DNA from: Pochonia chlamydosporia 170
Lineage: Eukaryota > Ascomycota > Sordariomycetes > Hypocreales > Clavicipitaceae
DNA: 64,000 bases
Assembly: GCF_001653235.2 (NCBI RefSeq)
Contig: NW_019154045.1
Coordinates: forward strand, 639,856 to 703,855
Direction: 5' to 3'
Positions 34,220 to 46,152 of this stretch are shown here, piece by piece. The first letter of the stretch is position 1; every line of letters begins with the position of its first letter. The notes below the pieces were generated by a model. The model searched no databases. It saw only the letters and a program-made list of their open reading frames with translations, and was not told the DNA's origin. A program made the position numbers and the translations under genes.

Positions 34220-34404
34220 GTTGTGGTTAGCTCGATTGAGCCATCGCAGGTGCTAGCTGCAGACATACCAGTTGCGCTGGGCCCTTTTACCACTATGGCA
34301 AAAGAGTACAAATTAAACAAGTCCCTTGCGACTGCCCAATCTAGCACTATACAGGCTCCCTCAGTTATGCACACAAGACTGGGCTTTAAGCCCAGACCTT
34401 TACA
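34220..34404. repeat. Dispersed repeat R, copy a (about 185 bp)
   Basis: More than 85% identical by eye to 39300-39486. It ends in a perfect 17-bp palindrome CTGGGCTTTAAGCCCAG (34379-34395) and is bordered by GTTTYATG tandem units. The size, 3' hairpin and simple-repeat tail would fit a SINE-like element; Pol III boxes are not convincing. Confidence 0.65.
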
Positions 34405-36180
34405 GTTTTATGGTTTTATGGTTTTATAGTTTTATGCATAATTCTCTAGTCTAATATTTGCTGATCTCGTGCAAGTCTCTCTGTTGCTATCGCAAATTTA
34501 ATCACTGCTTTCACGGCTCGCATGTCTGGGTTTCACTTGTTATTGTCTAATAGGGCTTTCTCTCCCAAGAAATATAAGAGATTCCCTTTCTTTTCCCGTG
34601 AAAAATTGAGTAAGATCTTCCGTTGCCCTGTCTATTGTCTACATTAAAATAGAAAGTATTCTATTGTTTTATATGCTTAGCCACATTTGCATAAGCTTAA
34701 TTTTAGTACCCTAATTCTATTAAGAAAGCAATTAAGTCTCGCTATGCTGGTGCGTAGTTGCACTAGAATATTTAATTCTCTTCTCTTTAATTAATTATAT
34801 AGTTCTCGTGTATGCTTACCCGAAAGTGCAGCATTAATTCGTTTTGAGTATCTACTAATACCTTCTCCTGTATTATTACTTTCTTGGCACGTAGATGTTA
34901 AGAAAGTAGCCTGTAATACACCTTTTTACTTAACAAGTGCGCATTTTTCGCTGTTAATTCTGCGCTTTATGCAGCTGTAAAATAGCCCCAATAGCCACGG
35001 TTGCTACAAGCCCAAGTAGCACTGTGAGTGTGTTTAACCTTGGGGAGTAAACGGTAGCTAATCTAAACGTTAGAGCTTAAAATGCTCTTCTGAGAAATTC
35101 TGTAGCTACTGTGAAAGCCGAAATACCGCGCCTCCTCGAAAGCTCTTAATGTCCGGTTTAGACGATATCGCCTTTCCCAGCTACAGCTATAGCCAAGAAA
35201 GGGGCACAGCGCACCAATCAAGCAAGCCCTCACAACCTAGATCTCTCACAGGAGCACCCTCCAGTAGCAATTGGTAAGACAGCCAGCCGGCTCGCGCGAG
35301 AAATAGCCGAGATACACGAGACCAAAATTGCTGTATTTAAGGCCTTCTGTGTCGCATTTTGTTGAACGTCACAGCGGAACATAGATAGAAAGAGTGTGTT
35401 GATTCTGTAACCTAGAGATGCCGCAAACATAGGCTATTTATGGAAGACGCAGGCTGGACGCTGCACATGATATTGTATCATGTTTAATAATACTGAGGAA
35501 GGGAGTCGTTGTAGCTTCTCTTTTCTCGATTACACACCGCATTATGGCAAGCCCCTGGCGCCTCTGTCTGATGATGGTAAGAGATTTAAAGCCATGTCCA
35601 CCTGAAGCCAACAGCAGTGCATAACCGCGATACACCCCAAAGGGAGAGCTATTCGCAGTCATGAAACCTCTGCGTGGCTTGGACTGGGGACTTTGCGACG
35701 TTAGACCTGGTAGGCGTGGCGTGGGTTCCCTTCACTTTGGTGTGGCTAAGTTATGGCGGGGTCTACCGTCGCATTTTGGTAACGGGGCATTGTTGGCAGG
35801 CGGGCGATATTGTGCAACGTACTTCGCCTTACCACACTGCGGGACGACTCATGCTCCGGATCGGCTTTCACCGCTGGAGCTAGAGAAGTACTTAATCTAG
35901 GACTCTGGTCTTGTTCCTAGCCCTGCCACTGATGTTTCTTTCTAGAAGGACTTTGGGATAGCGTGCTGGGTTAGCCTGAAGACTAATCTGGCACTGGTGG
36001 ATTTCGCTGGCCTGTCAACGGCAAAATGACAGACAATTGTACTACTTGGGGGGTCTTAAAACCGACTAGTGCCGTGCCCTGTGCCCGCCTAAAGTTAGAC
36101 ACAGGGGGCACGCTGATTAGGAAAATGCACTTTAAATGGGAAAATACAACGAGGTATATTTATTTTAGTGCCAAGCACTA

Positions 36181-38077
36181 TGTAGGTGGATAGCGAGTGG
36201 GCCACCTAAAAATCTGTAACAGGCTAAGCCCAATGGTGGCTTGACTGGCACTCTTGCCTGTATCGCTAGCCTTGTCTCTAGTAACCCCTAGCAACAAGCA
36301 GGATTAGCAGAAGCAAGCTCACAGGCTTATAAGAGCTCTACAAGCCCTTTCTTTCTTGCTCTTCTTTCGCTTTTTCTCTTAGCGTTAGATACTTATTTAT
36401 AGTTACCTAGCTAGTTGTTAATATACTCGCTTAGACCGTTACATAAAGGAATCGCTGCGCGACGCTATACTATGCCTAATTCTCGGGAACTTATTAACCT
36501 AGAGAAATCTTTAATTATTTAGTATGTTCTTAATCTAGATTTGCGATCTTTTTTGCTCTAGCTTTATAGCGTTAAAGAGATAGTAAATTAACTGCTTGCG
36601 GATTGCGATGCGCCTTTTGTGGGAGTAAACTAGGCTTTAAATTTCTTTAAGCGCTATAAAGAGCTCTATACGCGTTTTATGCGTAGATATAACTATTAGA
36701 GAGCTTTATGTAAAGAGCTAAAGCTAATTAAGAACTAGTTTTAACTTACACGCAATATAGTTATAAAGTATAGCATATAAGAATAAGAATTTATATAACT
36801 TTAATAAAATAGGCTTAATAATAAGCATAATCTTACCTACTATAGTTATAATAAGCTTAGAAAGACATAGAAAGCTAACTCTATTCTAGCTAGATAATAG
36901 AGAATAGGTTTTAGTAATCTAAGATATTAATTCTCTTAGCTATGCTATCCTGCTATTTATTATTATTGTGGGAAGTATTACCTCTCTAACTAGTATAAAG
37001 GTAGCGCGCTACTAAAGATTAGGTTATCTCTACTACTTATAACTATTTAAAAACTAATAAGAAAGGCGTAGAATAGATTTAGCACTTTAAAAAGCATATA
37101 AAGCCGCGTATAATAGGTATATATTGTCTTCTAATTATAGATAGGCATAAAAGGTACTATTCTAGAGAATTTAAGCTATTTTGCAAGAATTACAAGATTA
37201 TTACGCTATATATACTATTATATTTATTGTATATTCTTTAACTACTAGATATTAGTTATTTTAGGCTGCTAAAGAAGGTATACAGCTAAGAAATTAAAGG
37301 GTTAATAAGAGCGCGAGTTACACACATTATAAAGGCTAACTTTCTACCTATATATTGCGCTGCATTTAAAGCTATAATAACAGAAAAGAATATCTAGAAA
37401 GCCTTTAGAGAGATAGAGCTTATTCTATTTAATCCATAAAGTGTGTTATTACAGTTAGATATAAAGCTATATATACTATCTCCCATTAAAGAGGCAATTA
37501 AGCTACTAAATATATAGGTTCTAAAGATACTAAATAATCTAACTAAGATAGCTTTATAAACTAATTATATTAAAAGGCAAATAAGCTACTATTAGGAAAG
37601 CTTATCAATATTAATTTTATCTGCTATAGATTAATTTATAAAGGGAATATATAGACTTATATATAAGATAGCTCTCTTAAAGGCTAAGGTTATATAACTT
37701 TAAGAGGCAAATATAATACTAAGTAAGTAGTATAAAGCTAGAAAAATGCATTTACGTTAAGAAAATAGTATAACTATTACTAAGAGATAGGCTCTTAAAG
37801 ACTAAATTAATATAGAAGAGCAGGTAAAATATAATAATTGCTAAACTAGAGGTCTTAAGCCTTAGGATAAAATAAAGGGTTAGCGGTATAGTGTGTGTAG
37901 TAGGTCTAGATATAATGCGCAAACTTGTTAAATTAACATAGAAATATCTAATAAAGAGAGTAGCAATAAAGATTAATTAATTTACTATATTGTGGTGGTG
38001 TTTTGTGTATAATTATTGCTACAAGGTTGTTTGGATAGCTAGCTCGCCTGTGTGGCTAGCTCGCTTATGGAATACGT
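36181..38077 (+). mobile_element. pogo/Fot1-type DNA transposon, copy C, with nested MITE
   Basis: The right end (GCTCGCTTATGGAATACGT, then TA) and a decayed left end (ATGTAGGTGGATAGCGAG) frame 1.9 kb, of which 229 bp is a MITE inserted at 36215. The transposase frame is better preserved than in copies A and B. A CENP-B-like N-terminal stretch lies near 36530-36740, and a DDE segment L-I-I-D-R-H-K-S-H-H near 37135-37160 is followed by L-L-D-I. Many stops remain and the 5' end is shortened. Confidence 0.8.
36215..36443 (-). mobile_element. MITE family 2, copy c, nested in pogo copy C
   Basis: Inverted orientation relative to the other copies, with ends TGTAACAGG and GACCGTTACA. Its insertion must postdate the pogo copy. 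Confidence 0.75.
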
Positions 38078-38100
38078 TAGTAAATAGTAATATACTAAAG

Positions 38101-38293
38101 TGTAGCGATCTGATCGAGTATATTAACAACTGGCAAGGCGACTGTAAATAACTATCTAAAGGTAAAGAAGAAAGGAAGAAAAGGAGAACTTAAGGAGCTC
38201 TTAAGCTCCGAAGCTTAATGCAGCTAATCTCATTTGCTAATAGGGATAGAGGCAAGAGCGCAGCTAAGCTACTATTAGGCTTAGCTTATTATA
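38101..38293 (+). mobile_element. MITE family 2, copy d
   Basis: Interior matches the other copies (GAGTATATTAACAACTGGC at the start, GCAGCTAATCTC later); both termini are degraded by C-to-T and G-to-A changes. Confidence 0.7.
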
Positions 38294-38328
38294 TAACCGT
38301 AAAACTATTTTTCGTAACTATAAGTAGT

Positions 38329-38555
38329 TGTAAGGGGCTAGTCTAGCAGCTTCTGCGAGCTAGCGTTACTAATAGTAACTTTTCTTATAGAGAGAAGAGA
38401 GAAAGGGAAAAGAGGTTAGCTTAGTTCTAAAGAGAGCCCTTATAGGGTCTAGCTAAGCTCTAGTGAAAACCCGTGGTAGATTCTTAGGTAGCTTTTCCAG
38501 CGTACTTATCTCCTTCTCCCCTTAAGATCTAAGCGCTACGCTTAAATCCGTAACA
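38329..38555 (-). mobile_element. Inverted-repeat element family 3, copy b
   Basis: Reverse-complement relative of 15717-15939 with ends TGTAAGGGG and AAATCCGTAACA. It is more decayed than copy a and has no matching target duplication. Confidence 0.7.
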
Positions 38556-39684
38556 GGTATAACTAATCTAAACGTACCGATAAAAGCCGTTTTATTGTTA
38601 TTTTCCCATTTATATCCAGTAATACTTTTATATGCGGTTTGCGTGTGATTTTAGGATCTACTGTAGACTTATTCTAGTGTAAAATTAGCTCTTAGTAACT
38701 TTTAAACTACTAGAATAACGCTATAAACTTGAGATTTATGCTATATAATAAGTACAGTTGTCCTAACACTTGCAGCGTCTCCGACAAGTGTCTTAGGGGG
38801 CTTTAAGTTAGCTTAGTTATCCACAAGCGATTGTTATGTAAATTCTTATGCATATTAGCTAGTAGAAATATAGCTACAGCTACGTGATGGGCATTTACTA
38901 AAACACGACACACTAACCGCTAGGCGCTGCAGTTTTTTCTGCTAGAGCAACCCAGTTTTAGTTTCTGCACCAGTTATGTCCTAATTGCAGTTCCCCCAGA
39001 TTTTGCTCCGGAACGTGGCCCAGTTGCTAGAGCTGTACGTAGTTAACACTGAAACTTAATAAGATCGGGCCACTTCCTATGTACATAGTGGAACCCTTGC
39101 AGCGGGGTAGAAGTAAGGCTGGTTTATCCTTTGTACGGAGTGGGCAGAAAAAGAAAGTGGATTTCGGGGTTTAGGTTATGCCTTGCGGCTTATCTGCTTG
39201 AGGAGGCATCACGGTAAGGGTTAGGTATAAGATGGGTCTCTTAAATCACGATATATTCCACATAATATTCTTCTGGTATTTATTTTGTTAGGTACTTATT
39301 GTTATGGTCTAGCCCGATTGGGCTATCGCAGATGCTAGCTGTAGATATACCGGTTACGCTGGGCTCTTTTACCACTACGGCAAAAGAGTACAAATTAAAC
39401 AAGTCCCTTATGACTGCCCAATCTAGCACTATACAGGCTCCCTCAGTTGCGCACACAAGACTGGGCTTTAAGCCCAGACCTTTACATGCTATAGTAAAAG
39501 GCTAGATACATAAATGCAAAAGAATCTAGATTTCTAAAGTTATAAACTAGCAAGCTAGTTATATTAATAGTATAGCTACTAACTACTTTATAGTATATAT
39601 ATAGCTAGTATAATTCTACAAATTAGTATCTACTAAAATAAGTTAGCGCTTTAATACTATAGATAGCTTATTATATATAGCTTA
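38556..39684. other. Intergenic repeat-flanking DNA with repeat R copy b
   Basis: No gene seen. Repeat R copy b occupies 39300-39486 and carries the same terminal palindrome; the rest is single-copy-like to about 39290 and AT-rich after 39490. Confidence 0.5.
39300..39486. repeat. Dispersed repeat R, copy b
   Basis: Partner of 34220-34404, including the CTGGGCTTTAAGCCCAG palindrome. Lacks the GTTTYATG tandem tracts seen at copy a. Confidence 0.65.
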
Positions 39685-40121
39685 ACGTGAGTGCATAGCG
39701 AGTCGGCCAGCATAGCAGGCCGCCCACTCGCACTCTCACCCAAAAGACACTTTTTATACCTCTACAAAAATTACTTAAAGTAGCCTTAAAATAGCTGAAA
39801 TTTTAATATATTACTTTTAACTAAACTAAAAATATAGTTCTAGATTTGCAGGAGCTAGAATTACATAATTCTAAAGCTATATCTAAAAACTCATAAAATA
39901 CACAGTATTAATAAGAAAATTTTTACTTCTAGATAACTAGTTAAGCTAGATTGTTTAAAATTGGGAATTAAGATAATTAAATAGCTAGAAATGCTATATT
40001 AAAATTAGATATATTTTACTATATTTTTGGTGGTTTTTATAGGGATATAAAAAGTGCTATTTTGTATGGCGTTTTAGGGTGTCTAGCTCACTATGCTGTC
40101 CAGCTCACTATGCACTCACAT
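39685..40121. mobile_element. Non-autonomous pogo derivative (437 bp)
   Basis: Ends ACGTGAGTGCATAGCGAG and CTATGCACTCACAT with flanking TA on both sides; sister of 18130-18547. Confidence 0.82.
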
Positions 40122-43061
40122 TAGTATCTTAGAGATAACTATAAAATGCGTTTTATTTTAGTAATTCTAACTATAATTATAGAGTATTTCTAAGCTGCTC
40201 TAATTAAAACCTAGAGTTACAAGCTATAAATCTGGCTAATTCTGGCAGCTTCTAGCTATATCGCAAGTTAATAGCTACCCAGCCGCTTTAGGCTCTAGAG
40301 GAGACCCTTAGTCCGCCCACCGTTATTCTCAGGGCCGACCACTAACCTAACTAAATTGCTCCAAGAGTGGTTGGGGCACACGGCCTTTATCGGACTCCTT
40401 AGGCGATTGTTATTCGTGCTGCTCTATCCGAGCCACTGAACAAAGGCAGCTTCGACGCAAAAGTGGATTGAGAATTTGCCATTCAAACGGGTGATATTGT
40501 TAATAGAGTGTACAAGGTGTCTTGTAACGAGAAGGGTCAAACGACGGGTTCGGGGCGGGTAGAGCTTCTCATTGACATTTCTTTATCTTTAAAGCCCTGC
40601 TGGTTCAGAGTCTAATACTATCTACCATTGAGCCTGCTCCTTCTGCGAGCTCGGGCACAAAGGAGCCACCGAAGAAGAAGAGGTTGGTTTTGTTGGTGAG
40701 ATCTGGATGTGATAGCTAGCGGTGTCACGTTCTGAGACTTATATTTGATTACGCCACTTTATGTTACGGTACACAGGTAGGATTTTCGGTAAATACTTTT
40801 TTTTGTCCATGTTCGTCCTCCTTCTCTCACAAGAGAGGCTCACGTCGTGTATGTAAATTTAGAAGGATAATTCTAGCCTTATGACAAAACATTCCAGGTG
40901 GCCTGCCGGCCACTTATCTCCTGATATATATGATCTTATGCCATCTAGCAATTACCCTATATCTTCTTGCTTAACCAATAGACGCAGCCTTATAAATTCG
41001 ACAAACAGATGAAAAGCCTACATTAACATGCATAGCGTCGCCGCCGGGCTGGCAGCCATAGAATCGAGTCAAAGAAGTTTGCAGTACGCAGTCTAAGAGA
41101 CAGCTTCTGACATTACGTTTCATTTTATCCTTCATGAACAGCTGTCGAATAGTCCGCCAGGCATAAATACAGGGCCAGTAGTGATGCAACTGTATAGTAC
41201 ACGACCGTACGTACGTCCTGTATTTTGCCAATAGTCCCGTACGTATAGCTCAATAGTACGTACAAGTACATGCTTAGAAATATATCTTTCCTGTTTCGGA
41301 AACACTGAGCTTGATGCTCTTTCTTGTTGCTGCCGGGTACGCTCTTTCGGCCTCTTAAGTTTTAACAGAGATCGCTATAAGACCCTTCTAGAAGTGACGG
41401 TATCTGTATCGCTTGCTTTTGCTGGATTGTTGGACGGCCGATGCTGATAAATTGTATCCAAACGAAAGGCATCGTTAGCTTTAGCAGGCGGCGAGCACCA
41501 TGGTTTTAGTGACAGCTGGAGTTTAGCCAACAGAGCTTACTGTTACCTGTTACTTCGTACATACGTACAGACCCATAAATTCAGATGTTGGGTATATTGT
41601 GGGCCCCTTAAACGTACAAAATATGTGTACGTTTAGCACCCTCAAAGTACGTACGTATGTACAATGCCAAAGTACGTATAGTACAACATCACTAAGACCC
41701 AGTCCAAAACTAGATATGCAAGCGCCAGAAGTGAAGCGCTTTAAGAGATAAGCAATGCCAGAATTCATTTATGGCATCCCTGAGTAATGTTCTCTTGGCA
41801 AGGAAATCTTATGCACTGAGCTTGAGGGTGAGGCATGCCAAACATATACAGGTATTAAGGACCTTGGCGAACCCTGAAGCACCCTGCTTTGAGACTTTGT
41901 ACCCGACATCCCCGGGGCCGTGCGCGTAGACAACGGGTCTAAATAAATAAGCATAAATTTAAACATGATACACGCTTCTCTAGCAACTCAATCTGATCTG
42001 GTGCGGACTAGCGGGTATCGTTTACCAGCCTCTTTTGCTTGGACGCTTTGCCTCCGCGATATGAGACAGGTACATGGCGACGTGATGTTCCGGTCCAGGG
42101 GCCGAACATGATACATACCGTTTAGAAGTTTGAAGATTCCGAAGACATTAGTGAGAATGGGGAATCCTCGACGTAAAGCACCCTTGGGTGCTCTAATAAC
42201 GTTACCCGGGGTCTCCACCCATAACCCGAAAAGGCAAAAAACAAATATCAGGTTGAGGAATTGGTCAATGTATTGGCTCGTGAACTTTCCGGACTCCACA
42301 TGAAGCCAAGCCAGGCTGATCAACAAAGAAGTCGAGCAAGATATCGATCAGGGTCCTACCATATAATAAGTCCCATTCAACATGCATACCGTACCTGTAT
42401 TGCCATCCGCAAGTCATATACAGAATAAGACACAAAAATTTAAGTTGAGAACACAACTATCGATCGATCTACATGCACACCATAACAGGAAAAATAGCCG
42501 AAGTGCTCCTACTGCTTTGATTAGACTCTGCATACGGCAACTGCCATGCCACAGATTCTATACTTAACATTATCATTCAAGCCGTCATGCATGAAATTAC
42601 TCCCTGGTTTTAACGCCACGAGATCAGTGGTTTTAGTTTGATTTGGGAACAAGGGTTATCGGGACAATGAGACTTTGCATTTCCACTCAGTTTTCTACTG
42701 CATGCACGGAATTTAGAAGTTACCTAAGTCTTTCCGATTGTTTGAGGGCGAAAATAGCATTCAGGTTTGCGGACTGATATTCTGGGTGACTCACACGCAT
42801 CCTGACCCTGAGGTTTGAAGTCAGGATTACGGGATATGCACACCAGCCGGCATAGACAGCGCGCACAGAACTAATTAAGTACATAAATTGGCACGCTCTC
42901 CCCGCGAAGATAAGAATAGTCTTCTGCAGGACAGAATAAACTCTTCTTCGTTGACTACTCCTTGGCGTCTCATTGGGAGCTTTTGACGGCTGCTGGTCTG
43001 CCTCATCGCTCGATATTATCCGTCTCTTTTTCTGCCTTGTTACCGAACAAAGTCAATCACA
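40122..43061. other. Gene-poor region with ordinary composition
   Basis: Short AT-rich start, then about 2.7 kb with no recognised gene. Open frames (for example 41988-42326 on the minus strand) are under 115 codons and lack domain signatures. The last 150 bp probably form the promoter of the dual-finger gene. Confidence 0.45.
41200..41685. repeat. Cluster of TACGTA/CGTACG palindromes
   Basis: Roughly ten overlapping copies of GTACGTAC-like palindromes fall into two groups, near 41203-41262 and 41557-41682. CpG-bearing palindromes are surprising in a RIP-active subtelomere. Function unknown. Confidence 0.6.
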
Positions 43062-43810
43062 ATGCCATCTTCGAGCTCCTCCCATTCCAGATCCGGATTG
43101 GCGGCGCAATTAGACATGGGTGACGTCCACGTATGTAACATTTGCCTAAAGCAGTTCAGGCGGGGTAAGTTTGTCTTTGGGCTTCTTTTTTTTTAATGGT
43201 CCTTTAACCTTAACCAGAGTGTTGGGATGGACGTGTTGCTAATATAGGGCGTCCTTAGGAGACCTTCGAAATCGACATAGACGACGGTGCGAAAAGTCAA
43301 TTGGCAAGATAATGCCTACCAAGAAGCGTTCCTGCGAACGATGCATCTCGTTTAAAGTGAAGTGTGACCATGAGAAGCCTTCATGTATGTTCAATTGCGG
43401 ACTTGTCAGTAATCTCTTGATGTTAACATATCCTAGGTGGCAGATGTCTAGGTCGCTCCGTTCCCTGCGAATATAAACTAGAGCCCAAGGTCAAGATGCC
43501 TCTCGGTCTGGCATTTGGATTGGGGCCTAATGCTGCCTTTAACGGATCCATGGACGGCCCCCTTCAAAGGCTAGAGGTGCATGGCCGAGACGAGCATTTA
43601 TTGTCCGTAGCATCGCCCGAAATAATGTTTGACATGTCGTCGTCTTCTGGAGCCTTAGCCGATAGGACACTAGGGGCATTAGATGCTACGATGGATCTTG
43701 TCGGCCAGGGCTTCTATGCCAATGAGTACTATCAGCATTGGGGACAAGTTGGTACGGCGTGGGCAGAAGGCATGATGCCTGATGATTGGGCTATGGAATC
43801 AATCTTCTAA
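43062..43810 (+). CDS. Short C2H2-like plus Zn2Cys6 dual-finger protein
   Basis: Proposed exons 43062-43164, 43259-43384 and 43437-43810 give 200 residues; both introns are GT-AG. The first acceptor (CCTTAG at 43258) was chosen because the nearer TATAG at 43247 breaks the frame. An N-terminal finger C-N-I-C-x4-F-R-R-G-D-L-R-N-R-H-R-R-R-C is followed directly by a Zn2Cys6 cluster with perfect C-x2-C-x6-C-x6-C-x2-C-x6-C spacing. Tandem C2H2-Zn2Cys6 regulators are known in fungi but normally run past 700 residues with a fungal_trans domain. This protein ends 124 codons after the third exon begins, with an acidic tail M-P-D-D-W-A-M-E-S-I-F. It may be a truncated activator or a short DNA-binding protein with a C-terminal activation tail. 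Confidence 0.75.
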
Positions 43811-45574
43811 ATTTGCGCCTGTATGCACAGAGGACGCCGCGATGTGGTCTGGAACAGAAGCGTCAGTATCACGACGTCGCAAGCTAGAGGAAACCGAACA
43901 GCGGGTGCGGGCATCTGAATTCTCCGTAGCTAGAGGCATTGGGGTTCTTTTTATCTTCTTTGGAATAGGCGCATCAGCCAGCTAATAGAATTTTGGGGTA
44001 CTTAGCCAGCGTTCCATTGATATTGGACTTGTTCACCAACTTCCGACCATTCTGACTTCGATCCTGTGACAGTAGCGATGATGTTTGGAGTCAGCTGCGT
44101 TAGGGCATGAGTCGGAAGAGCGGGGGGGACATGCAATAGCAGGGAAATGCTGGAGACGAAATGGGGACTGCTGACGGCGTATGGAGAAGGAATTGTAAGA
44201 GAGCTAATGGACGAGAAAGAGCGGGTGAGGGAGAAGATAAAGAAGATGCTAGAGACGGAGAGTTGGTGCCAATGGGTTATGACTAGACTCGCCGGCAGGG
44301 AAGGGTGGCACTGTGATGGGAGGTCGCATTTCACTTCGAATGAGGAAGCCGAAGGGTAAGAAGGAATCGTTGCCCAGCTTTTTCGACATTCTGGTGGTGG
44401 ATAGGGTGTAGCTTTACTCACTTGCTGATATGGCAATGGAAACACCACTTGTACGAGTTTCTATTAACCTTGACGAAAACAGGCACGTCGAATGCTCTCT
44501 CAATTACAGGAATCAATCATAATGGCTGCATACCTCCATACCGAATCCTGAATGCATGGCATTCTTTACGAATTAAAGCGACCCTTTCGTGTGATTCTTT
44601 GACTCTCGTGCCATCAAGGTATCGGCTAAATGACAGATGGACCAAAGATATCCGGCTGGATGGACTTACATCCTTTTGACATCCCTAATATTTGGTTCAC
44701 TCGCACGAGACGATCTAGTCTCAGCTATAGAACGCAAAGAGGAGCCCGCGCCCTGCACGAGCAATTACCTAGAATTCTCGACCTCGAAAATCGTCTTTAA
44801 TCAAGAATGAAACGGCTGTATAGAAAATTACAAATAAAAATATTGGTTTGTTTACTCTAATACGCCGGTGTCTGCCGAGCTAATTTTGGGGGGCAGTCGT
44901 TGGTGGGTGTGCTTGGTGCCGCCAGAAGCTAAATTTAGCCGCCGTTCGAATTTCGCCAAAAATGGTTCCAGGCTAGACATCCCTCCCTTTGGGGCTGTCA
45001 GATATCAATTTTCCCCCATGTACTCATCCCAGCCTTCCTATGCGGCTGCCCTTATAGCTGCTGAACGACATATTTTGAGGCCTCCGACGATCTGACCCAC
45101 CAGGTTCGCATAACTGCTCACCCTAATGCATCTACAATCATGAACCCTCCACACATGCAGCTCCGACGCAGTCAGTACCAGCCCGCTCTGCCGCATCCTC
45201 CACCATCTTGTGAGTACCTGCAAGCTCACACTTCATCTGTCTGTACAGGATGTCCATTTATCCTGGCAGGGCGAACAAAATCTACTCGATGGGGTGTAAG
45301 CACTGCGGTGTTTTGCTGCCACCCCACCCCCCCCGGCAGGGCGCGGATTGGTGGCCGAGCCTCAAATGTGGATGAGATAGCGCCATTGTCGTCTTCTGCA
45401 TCTACTTTGTCGGAGGCCACTAGGAGGCCGGTAGTGTCCGCGACAGGCTTGCCGTGGGAGATGATTGTGTGTGTCATGTTTGCAGAATCGAGCGTATGGC
45501 CAAAATACTCCGTCGTTGGCAGTTGTCTCCGGCACGGCACGAAACTTTTGTGGTGAGAAGTCTGTCAAAATGAG

Positions 45575-45611
<37 letters not shown>

Positions 45612-46152
45612 AATGAAGGGTGGGGGGGGGGGGGGGGCTTGCAGTAAAAGAAGAAGACACTCGCATTCTGTAATGCTCATCTTTTGCTTACATAGTTGCG
45701 TTAAATCGCGTGGCCGTAAGCAACTTTCCACAGACCGCGTGACATTACTATTGATGTGTGAACAGCCTTTTTAAGAACTAAGGTCACACTCATGCTACAT
45801 CTTAACTCACGAAGTATTGCTGGCAATGTAGGCAAAGCCCAGGGATTTTGTTTTCAGTTAATTTGATTTGCACTAACAGTCTTTTTCCTTTATATGTAAA
45901 ACATGTAGGCATTATAAAGCTAGCTAAATAAGTAACCTTAAGCTAATTCAGAAGATATTTAAAGAAAAGGGGAGAGAGAAGGAGGAAATCAAAACACTAT
46001 GCTTAGTGGAAATGCGATTGTGTGCTATGCGCCAGGCTATTAGATAATCCATCTAATTACACATAACGTATGATCCAAATGATTGGAAAGAGGAAAGAGA
46101 GAGCACGTTAGAAGGATCGACAAACAAGGTCAGTTCGGACATAAAACATGCC
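43811..46152. other. Intergenic with low-confidence frames
   Basis: A 70-residue plus-strand frame at 44147-44359 contains an E/K-rich, coiled-coil-like stretch. A 104-residue minus-strand frame lies at 45226-45540. Neither has a recognisable domain or supporting splice structure, and both strands are open in places. Homopolymers at 45579-45637 are listed separately. Confidence 0.35.
45579..45637. repeat. T29 and G16 homopolymer runs
   Basis: 29 T at 45579-45607 and 16 G at 45622-45637, 14 bp apart. Run lengths in an assembly are unreliable. Confidence 0.9.

Larger units (their letters stand above)
33607..36180. other. Mixed single-copy and repeat DNA without clear genes
   Basis: Composition is near normal to about 36.1 kb. 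A protein-like stretch at about 35185-35370 (plus strand, with I-A-K-K-G-A-Q-R and S-R-L-A-R-E-I-A-E-I-H-E) ends at TGA. It may be a fragment of a mobile-element protein, but its source is unknown. Another 79-residue frame at 35661-35900 has no recognisable features. Confidence 0.35.

Noticed and set aside
34220..34404. tRNA gene in repeat R
   Set aside because: The A-box-like start is not followed by a proper B box or cloverleaf; only the 3' palindrome is real.
43248..43311. Use of the TATAG acceptor at 43247 for the dual-finger gene
   Set aside because: It puts a stop or a frameshift in the finger; the CCTTAG acceptor 11 bp downstream keeps both zinc motifs in one frame.
44002..44448. 148-codon minus-strand Ser/Pro-rich frame
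   Set aside because: Antisense to an equally open plus-strand frame, low complexity, no domain.
45226..45556. Overlapping frames of over 100 codons on both strands
   Set aside because: Mutually antisense, no recognisable domain or splice partner; kept only as a note in the gap entry.
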